Source: Actinomycetota bacterium
GTDB taxonomy: Bacteria > Actinomycetota > Thermoleophilia > UBA2241
Assembly: GCA_012719015.1 (NCBI GenBank)
Contig: JAAYBE010000327.1
Span: 1-5,124, forward strand
Direction: 5' to 3'
Length of the DNA: 5,124 nt
Both the position numbers and the translations under genes were made by a program. The notes under the pieces were generated by a model. The model saw only the letters and a program-made list of their open reading frames with translations, did not search any database and was not told the origin of the DNA. Every line of letters starts with the position of its first letter. Position 1 is the stretch's first letter. Below, in pieces: positions 1 through 3,951 of the stretch.

Positions 1-1289
1 CCTCCCTTCACGGCCCCGACGTCGTCGGGGGTGGCGACATGGCCGGCCACGGCGGAGGCGGCCGCCACGTAGGGGCTCGCGAGGTAGACCTCGGCCCCGG
101 TGTGCCCCATGCGGCCCACGAAGTTGCGGTTGGTGGTGGCCACGGCGCGCTCGCCCTCGGCGAGGACACCCATGTGGCCGCCCAGACAGGCGCCGCAGGT
201 GGGCGTGCTGAAGGCGCAGCCCGCCTCGATGAGCGTCTGCATGGTCCCGTCGGCGATGGCCTCGAGGCAGACGTCCTGGGTGCCGGGCAGGATGATGCAG
301 CGCACATCCGGGTGGACCTTCTTGCCCCTGAGGACGTCGGCCGCCTGACGCAGGTCGTGCAGCCGGCCGTTGGTGCAGCTGCCGATCACGACCTGGTCGA
401 TGGGGACGTCGGCGAGATCGGCCGCCGCCGCCGTGTTGCTCGGCAGATGCGGCTTGCTCACCGTCGGCCGCACGGCGGACGCATCGATCTCGAGCACGCG
501 CGCGTAGTCGGCATCGGGGTCGCCGGCGAACACCTGGCCCGCCGTACGCGCACGACTGCCGGCCGGCCGGCTCTCCAGATAGCGCGCGGTCTTCTCGTCG
601 AAGCCCACGATGCCGCTCTTGCCGCCGGCCTCGATCGCCATGTTGCACATGGTGAAGCGCTCGTCCATGGGGAGACCGTCGACGGCCTCACCGGCGAACT
701 CCATCGCCTGGTAGAGGGCGCCGTCGACGCCGATGAGGCCGATGGTGTGCAGCATCATGTCCTTGCCCGTCACCCATGGACTCAGGGTGCCCGAGTAGAC
801 GAACCTGACGGTCTCGGGCACCCGCAGCCACACGTGACCCCAGGCCATGGCGGCGGCGAAGTCGGTGCTGCCGACGCCGGTGCTGAAGGCGGCCACGGCG
901 CCGTAGGTGCAGGTGTGGCTGTCGGCGCCGATCACGACGTCGCCCGGCGCCACCATGCCGGCGTCGGGCAGCAGCACGTGCTCGATCCCGACGCGCCCCA
1001 CCTCGAAGTAGTTGACGATCCCGTGCTTGCGGGCGAACTCACGGACCTTCTTCGCCTGGCCCGCCGCCTTGATGTCCTTGTTCGGCGTGAAGTGGTCGGG
1101 GACCAGGGCGATCCTGGCCGGGTCGAAGACCTCCGTGAACTCGGCCTTCTCGAACTCGGCGATCGCCAGGGGCGCCGTGATGTCGTTGGCGAGCGCGAGG
1201 TCCACCTTCGCCTCGATGATGTCGCCGGCGTGTACCTCGCCCCTACCGGCCGCACGGGCGAGGATCTTCTCGGTGATCGTGGAACCCAT
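1..1289 (-). CDS. leuC: 3-isopropylmalate dehydratase large subunit (LeuC, archaeal/homoaconitase-type), 3' end cut by window edge
   Basis: With the small subunit LeuD, LeuC isomerises 2-isopropylmalate to 3-isopropylmalate, the second step of leucine synthesis, in the cytoplasm with a 4Fe-4S cluster. The frame starts at ATG 1289-1287 (MGSTITEKILARAAG) and stays open to the left edge: 429 codons plus two bases. Visible aconitase-family motifs are GADSHTCTYGA (residues 121-131), GSCTNGR (303-309, Cys305), TPTCGACLGG (362-371, Cys365 and Cys368) and TTNRNFVGRMG (385-395). The three cysteines are the expected cluster ligands. The length fits the roughly 420-430-residue archaeal-type LeuC, not the ~465-residue E. 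coli type, so only a few residues should be missing. Its start overlaps the leuA stop by one base. Homoaconitase (HacA) is the closest alternative, but the direct link to leuA favours LeuC. leuD is expected further left. Confidence 0.96.
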   Translation of the reverse strand, partial: MGSTITEKILARAAGRGEVHAGDIIEAKVDLALANDITAPLAIAEFEKAEFTEVFDPARIALVPDHFTPNKDIKAAGQAKKVREFARKHGIVNYFEVGRVGIEHVLLPDAGMVAPGDVVIGADSHTCTYGAVAAFSTGVGSTDFAAAMAWGHVWLRVPETVRFVYSGTLSPWVTGKDMMLHTIGLIGVDGALYQAMEFAGEAVDGLPMDERFTMCNMAIEAGGKSGIVGFDEKTARYLESRPAGSRARTAGQVFAGDPDADYARVLEIDASAVRPTVSKPHLPSNTAAAADLADVPIDQVVIGSCTNGRLHDLRQAADVLRGKKVHPDVRCIILPGTQDVCLEAIADGTMQTLIEAGCAFSTPTCGACLGGHMGVLAEGERAVATTNRNFVGRMGHTGAEVYLASPYVAAASAVAGHVATPDDVGAVKG

Positions 1290-2824
1290 CAAACCTCCCC
1301 CGCGGCCGCGGCGTTGTTCACGGCTCGCACGTACGCTTTGGCCGAAGCCTCCATCACATCGAGACTGACCGCCTGTCCGTTGAACGGACGGCCGTTGACC
1401 TCCACCGCCACGCGGACCTCGGCCAGCGAGTCCTTGCCGGAGGAGATGGCGCGCACCTGGTAGTCGGCCAGGCTGCCGCTGATGCCCACGGCGTCGTCGA
1501 TGGCGGCGAAGACGCTCTCGACCGACCCGTTGCTGAAGCTCCGGCCCTTCTTGACCTCGCCGCCCACCAGCACCTCGACCTGGGTCGTGGGGATGATGGC
1601 CGAGCCTGACTGGTTGACGAAACTCCGGAGAGTGAAATGGTCCTCGCGCTCGCGCATCTCCTCGTTGACCAACGCCTCCAGGTCGAGGACGGTGACGCGC
1701 TTCTTCTTGTCGGCGACGTCCTTGAACCGTTTGAAGGCGTCGTCGAGCTCGGTATCGGAGAGCGCGTAACCGAGCTCGGCCAGCTTGGCCCGCAGCGCAT
1801 GGCGCCCGCTGTGCTTGCCGAGCACGATGTCGCTGTCGGTCACGCCGACGTCGGCGGGCGTCATGATCTCGAAGGTCGAGGCCTCGCTGAGCACGCCGGC
1901 CTGGTGGATACCGCTCTCGTGCGCGAACGCGTTGCGTCCCACGATCGCCTTGTTGGGCTGGATCTGATAGCCGGTGAGCGTACTGACCAGGCGGCTCGTG
2001 CGGGCGATCTCGGTGGTCTCGACGCCCGTCTCGCACTCGAAGTACGCGCCCCGGGTGCGGAGCGCCATCACGACCTCCTCGAGCGACGCGTTCCCGGCGC
2101 GCTCACCGATGCCGTTGACCGCGCACTCCACCTGGGTGGCGCCGGCGCGGACGGCGGCGAGCGAGTTGGCCGTCGCCAGCCCGAGGTCGTCATGGCAGTG
2201 CACGCTCACGTGCACGTCACGCAGCGAGGGCGCCAGCCGGTAGAGCTCACGGATGAAGTCGCCGAACTCCAGCGGCAGGGCGTAACCCACCGTGTCAGGC
2301 ACGTTGATCGTGGTGGCGCCGCACTGCACGGCGAGGTCGAGCACCTGCGCCAGGAACTCCGGGTCCGATCGGCTGGCGTCCATGGCGCTGAACTCGACGT
2401 CGGCCTCCGGGTGCTGTGCCGCGAGGCCGGCCGCCAGCGTCACCATGCTCCGCGTGTCGGCCATCACCTCGTCCGGCGTCTTCCTGATCTGGTACTTCAT
2501 GTGCACGGGGCTCGTGCTGATGAAGGTGTGGATGCGCGGCGCCTCGGCGGCCTTGACGGCGTCCCAGCAGACCCTGATGTCCTCCTCCCTGGCACGCGCC
2601 AGCCCGGCGATACGCGGACCCTTCACCGCGGTCGCGATGTCCTGCACCGCGGCGAAGTCGTCCGGCGAGGCGATCGGAAAACCGGCCTCGAGGATGTCGA
2701 CCCGCAGCCGGGCGAGCTGCTGCGCGAGCTCGAGCTTCTCGGCCCTGTTCAAGGTGGCGCCCGGCGCCTGCTCGCCGTCGCGCAGTGTGGTGTCGAAGAT
2801 CCTGATGTACCTGCTACTGCTCAC
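1289..2824 (-). CDS. leuA: 2-isopropylmalate synthase (LeuA)
   Basis: LeuA condenses acetyl-CoA with 2-ketoisovalerate, the committed and leucine-inhibited step of leucine synthesis, in the cytoplasm. The 511-residue protein has the family's full order. An HMGL-like TIM barrel covers about residues 7-275, with FDTTLRDGEQAPG (10-22, catalytic Arg15 and metal ligand Asp16), VHCHDDLG (208-215, metal ligands His209 and His211) and NGIGERAGN (237-245). A linker with NKAIVGRNAFAHESGIHQ (291-308) follows. The C-terminal LeuA allosteric dimer domain spans about 375-505. The length matches the E. coli type (523 aa). Homocitrate or citramalate synthase would be the alternatives, but whole-length similarity and coupling to leuC support LeuA. 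The start is GTG at 2824-2822. An in-frame TGA at 2830-2828 rules out any longer start, and no other start precedes the catalytic motif. A leucine-rich leader ORF lies upstream. Confidence 0.97.
   Translation of the reverse strand: MSSSRYIRIFDTTLRDGEQAPGATLNRAEKLELAQQLARLRVDILEAGFPIASPDDFAAVQDIATAVKGPRIAGLARAREEDIRVCWDAVKAAEAPRIHTFISTSPVHMKYQIRKTPDEVMADTRSMVTLAAGLAAQHPEADVEFSAMDASRSDPEFLAQVLDLAVQCGATTINVPDTVGYALPLEFGDFIRELYRLAPSLRDVHVSVHCHDDLGLATANSLAAVRAGATQVECAVNGIGERAGNASLEEVVMALRTRGAYFECETGVETTEIARTSRLVSTLTGYQIQPNKAIVGRNAFAHESGIHQAGVLSEASTFEIMTPADVGVTDSDIVLGKHSGRHALRAKLAELGYALSDTELDDAFKRFKDVADKKKRVTVLDLEALVNEEMREREDHFTLRSFVNQSGSAIIPTTQVEVLVGGEVKKGRSFSNGSVESVFAAIDDAVGISGSLADYQVRAISSGKDSLAEVRVAVEVNGRPFNGQAVSLDVMEASAKAYVRAVNNAAAAGEV
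1294..1301 (-). promoter_or_regulatory. leuC ribosome-binding site inside the leuA 3' end
   Basis: On the minus strand GGGGGAGG precedes the leuC ATG by four bases (TTTG). It lies within the last codons of leuA (encoding Gly-Glu), and the leuA TGA shares its A with the leuC ATG. This fixes the leuC start and suggests coupled re-initiation by ribosomes finishing leuA. A TTG codon directly before the ATG is in frame but too close to the purine tract. Confidence 0.75.
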
Positions 2825-2827
2825 GAG

Positions 2828-2835
2828 TCACCTCC
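2828..2835 (-). promoter_or_regulatory. leuA ribosome-binding site
   Basis: GGAGGTGA is a full match to the anti-Shine-Dalgarno end of 16S rRNA, with six bases between GGAGG and the GTG start. A second purine tract, GGGGGAGG (2844-2837), lies just upstream. Both tracts can be masked by upstream leader RNA segments (see the leader entries), so this site is the probable target of the leader's regulation. Confidence 0.85.
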
Positions 2836-2919
2836 ACCTCCCCCGAGGCATGCGTCGTCGATGGGTGGAACGCGGATCCGGGTGTGATCCAGGGAGTGGC
2901 CGTGCCGGCCGGCGGTTGT

Positions 2920-3033
2920 CTACGCATCCCCCCGAGGGGGGAGCAGCAGCAGACAGCCGAGGAGGGAGAGGTCGCGGGCGCGTACCTCAATGTGGGCCTC
3001 CCGGCTGGTCTCGCTTGTCGCACGGCGACGCAT
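2920..3033 (-). CDS. Leucine-rich leader peptide upstream of leuA (leuL-like)
   Basis: A 37-codon ORF runs from ATG 3033-3031 to TAG 2922-2920 and ends 95 bases before leuA. Residues 21-31 read DLSLLGCLLLL, seven Leu codons (CTC/CTG) in ten (2970-2941), followed by Pro-Pro. Placement directly before the leucine operon, small size and a run of the regulated amino acid are the hallmarks of an amino-acid leader peptide, where ribosome stalling on Leu codons changes downstream RNA folding. No Shine-Dalgarno precedes the ATG, but a -10 box lies nine bases upstream, so the mRNA may begin at or very near the ATG (leaderless translation). A GGGAGG tract (3002-2997) lies five bases before an internal in-frame ATT (codon 15); that would give a 23-residue form that keeps the Leu run. 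The peptide itself probably has no function. All its Leu codons are common GC-rich ones, so chance is not excluded. Confidence 0.72.
   Translation of the reverse strand: MRRRATSETSREAHIEVRARDLSLLGCLLLLPPRGDA
2928..2941 (-). other. GC hairpin at the end of the leuA leader ORF
   Basis: On the minus strand six C, TC, then six G form a self-complementary block (practically a 5-bp stem with a CTCG tetraloop). It overlaps the last Leu codon and the Pro-Pro-Arg-Gly codons of the leader ORF. A ribosome stalled on the Leu run would cover or melt it. The C side, read as CTCCCCC (2943-2937), is also perfectly complementary to GGGGGAG (2844-2838) directly before the leuA ribosome-binding site, so the hairpin and that longer pairing exclude one another. 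Confidence 0.55.
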
Positions 3034-3042
3034 GGTCCGGTG

Positions 3043-3072
3043 AGTCTACGTCACGGCTGCGGGCAGGCGCAA
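3043..3072 (-). promoter_or_regulatory. Predicted leuA promoter (-35 and -10)
   Basis: The minus strand shows TTGCGC (3072-3067), an 18-base spacer and TAGACT (3048-3043), which matches the TANNNT -10 pattern with four of six consensus bases. The distance from the -10 box to the leader ATG is nine bases. Transcription would therefore start at, or a few bases before, the ATG of the leader ORF, consistent with the absence of a ribosome-binding site there. The -35 box is only a partial match. Confidence 0.5.
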
Positions 3073-3088
3073 GCAGGCACCGCCTGCC
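3062..3088 (-). promoter_or_regulatory. Inverted and direct GCAGGC repeats over the leuA -35 box (possible operator)
   Basis: GGCAGGCG (3062-3069) and CGCCTGCC (3081-3088) are a perfect 8-bp inverted pair. A further GCAGGC (3073-3078) lies exactly ten bases after the first GCAGGC (3063-3068), about one helical turn, and forms its own inverted pair with GCCTGC (3082-3087). The first copy overlaps the predicted -35 hexamer, a position typical for a repressor or activator site. The protein that might bind cannot be named from the sequence. Confidence 0.4.
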
Positions 3089-3154
3089 TCCGTCCCGGAC
3101 AGCTCGGCGACGCCCCGGCCGCGCGGTGGCGCCGTCCACCGAGCCGGATCACCG

Positions 3155-3182
3155 CCGACGAGACGTCCGCTTCTGATACGCT
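3155..3182 (+). promoter_or_regulatory. Possible promoter of the secreted-protein gene
   Basis: TGATACGCT (3174-3182) resembles an extended -10 element (TGn followed by TANNNT). CCGACG (3155-3160) lies 16 bases upstream as a weak -35. The transcript would start near 3189, about 30 bases before the ATG at 3219. The match is modest; this region lies back-to-back with the leuA promoter. Confidence 0.3.
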
Positions 3183-3205
3183 GGACGACGACACATACGG
3201 CGTCC

Positions 3206-3213
3206 GGGGGGAG
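3206..3213 (+). promoter_or_regulatory. Ribosome-binding site of the secreted-protein gene
   Basis: GGGGGGAG sits five bases before the ATG at 3219. Together with the signal peptide that follows, it selects this start over other possible starts in the frame. Confidence 0.7.
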
Positions 3214-3218
3214 CAGTC

Positions 3219-3884
3219 ATGGTACGGCGCGCGCTCGTCATCGTCCTCTTCACGGCCCTGGTTCTCGGAGGCGCGGCCCACGGCCCCGTGCGCGACGCCC
3301 ACGCGGCGGCGCGGCTCGGCACGACCGACCAGCTCACTATCCTCCCGGACCTGCGCACCGTCAGGTTCGGAAAGGCGGTCACGGTCCGCGGCCTCCTGAC
3401 ACGTGGCGGCGCCCCGGTCGGCGGCGCCCCGGTGCTCGTCCACCGGCTCGGCACGACCACCGGGACCGCGGTGGTCACCGACGCCCAGGGCCGCTACACG
3501 GCAGCCGTCCGACCCCGGTCGAACGCCCGTTGGGTGGCCTCGTTCGGCGACCTGGAGAGCAAGGCGACACTGATCCGGGTCGCGCCGAGGGTCACACTCT
3601 CCCTCTCCCACAGGAAGAAGGCGAAGAGGCTCGTCGAGTACTTCAGGGGATCGGTCGCGCCCAGGCACGCCGGTTCCTCCATGAAGGTGCAGCGGTGGAC
3701 ACGGTCCGGCTGGCGCGCGGTGGCCTCGGGCAGACTCGATGCGCGCTCGCGCTACACCATCGCGTGGGTGCTGCCGAGGGGCTCGGCGACCTACCGGCTG
3801 CGGGTCATACTGCCGGCGCACGAAGACCACGCGCGCGGCACCTCGCTGCCGGTGACCCTGCAGGTGGTCGCGGGCCGCGGATGA
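3219..3884 (+). CDS. Secreted protein of unknown function with Ig-like beta-sandwich domains
   Basis: The function is not recognised. The 221-residue product begins with a Sec-type signal peptide: Arg-Arg at residues 3-4, a hydrophobic stretch at about 5-20, and a likely signal peptidase I site after DAHA (about residue 29). The mature part has no further membrane segment, no lipobox and no cysteine. Residues ~37-122 look like an Ig-like/carboxypeptidase-regulatory beta-sandwich: VTVRGLLTRGGAPVGGAPVLVHR is followed by TDAQGRYTAAV, the usual G-x-Y/F turn. Residues ~123-217 look like a second such unit (RGSVAPRHAGSSMKVQRW, then SRYTIAWVLP). This architecture is frequent in actinobacterial exported proteins. 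The gene has its own ribosome-binding site, is divergent from leuA and convergent with serA, and interrupts an otherwise metabolic cluster, so a role in amino acid synthesis is unlikely. Cell-surface adhesion or matrix binding is only a guess. Confidence 0.85.
   Translation: MVRRALVIVLFTALVLGGAAHGPVRDAHAAARLGTTDQLTILPDLRTVRFGKAVTVRGLLTRGGAPVGGAPVLVHRLGTTTGTAVVTDAQGRYTAAVRPRSNARWVASFGDLESKATLIRVAPRVTLSLSHRKKAKRLVEYFRGSVAPRHAGSSMKVQRWTRSGWRAVASGRLDARSRYTIAWVLPRGSATYRLRVILPAHEDHARGTSLPVTLQVVAGRG
3405..3434 (+). repeat. In-frame 15-bp tandem duplication (GGAPV twice)
   Basis: Two adjacent 15-base units, GGCGGCGCCCCGGTC and GGCGGCGCCCCGGTG, differ only in the last base. They start on a codon boundary and encode GGAPVGGAPV at residues 63-72 of the secreted protein. 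The position is a loop and strand of the first Ig-like domain, where many relatives have G-x-P-V-x-G-A-P/x-V patterns, so family constraint may explain part of the repeat. Confidence 0.8.
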
Positions 3885-3892
3885 TGCGGGAC

Positions 3893-3923
3893 GGGGGCGG
3901 CGGGCCGACGGCCCGCCGCCCCC
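3893..3923. terminator. Bidirectional terminator hairpin between convergent genes
   Basis: A perfect 14-bp inverted repeat (3893-3906 with 3910-3923) encloses a three-base loop, GAC. It lies nine bases after the stop of the plus-strand secreted-protein gene and 29 bases past the serA stop on the minus strand. The stem is all G:C. No T-tract follows on either strand, as is common for actinobacterial terminators, so it probably ends both transcripts by a strong-stem mechanism or with factor help. Confidence 0.75.
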
Positions 3924-3951
3924 GGAGAGCCTGTGGAGAGCGGGGCGTCCG

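Larger units (their letters stand above)
2825..3034 (-). promoter_or_regulatory. leuA 5' leader RNA: putative leucine-responsive translational attenuator
   Basis: The transcribed leader contains the Leu-rich ORF, local hairpins and long-range complementarities. Hairpins are GTCGC/GCGAC (3029-3017), CCCCC/GGGGG around the leader stop (2941-2928), GGCCG/CGGCC (2910-2898) and GGATC/GATCC (2890-2874). A helix of TTCCACC (2870-2864) with GGTGGAG (2838-2832) would cover part of the leuA Shine-Dalgarno. Its loop carries CGACGCATG (2857-2849), which is perfectly complementary to CATGCGTCG at the leader start (3034-3026), so forming both would make a pseudoknot. No U-tract follows any hairpin, which favours control of translation initiation over transcription termination. 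A conserved pseudoknot called the LEU element has been described before leuA in many Actinobacteria; this may be a relative, but its consensus was not compared here. Confidence 0.55.

Noticed and set aside
39..1463. A 474-codon open frame on the plus strand opposite leuC.
   Set aside because: It is antisense to a clear LeuC with intact catalytic motifs. Its Val/Gly/His/Arg/Asp-rich product shows no family motif and is the expected mirror of GC-biased codons.
1637..2887. A 416-codon open frame on the plus strand opposite leuA.
   Set aside because: It has the same mirror-frame composition, no domain motif, and covers a complete LeuA on the other strand.
2898..2941. A Rho-independent terminator (classical transcription attenuator) in the leuA leader.
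   Set aside because: The GC hairpins at 2928-2941 and 2898-2910 are not followed by a run of T on the minus strand, and the stems are only about five base pairs.
2814..3023. A 69-codon minus-strand ORF (GTG at 3023) overlapping the leuA start.
   Set aside because: It has no Shine-Dalgarno at its GTG and a compositionally biased product. The alternative frame carries the Leu run. An internal TTG start is kept only as a finding.
2825..3034. A T-box riboswitch before leuA.
   Set aside because: No T-box core sequence (GGTGG followed by ACCGCG-like bases) with an antiterminator was found. GGTGG here belongs to the ribosome-binding region.
2292..3176. Plus-strand open frames (also 2884-3399) running through the leuA 5' end and the intergenic region.
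   Set aside because: They cross the leuA coding region, the leader and the start of the secreted-protein gene, have low-complexity Arg/Ser/Ala products, and have no ribosome-binding site.
3051..3830. A 259-codon minus-strand frame opposite the secreted-protein gene.
   Set aside because: The plus frame has a ribosome-binding site, signal peptide and beta-sandwich patterns. The minus product is an Arg/Pro/Gly-rich mirror with no recognisable feature.
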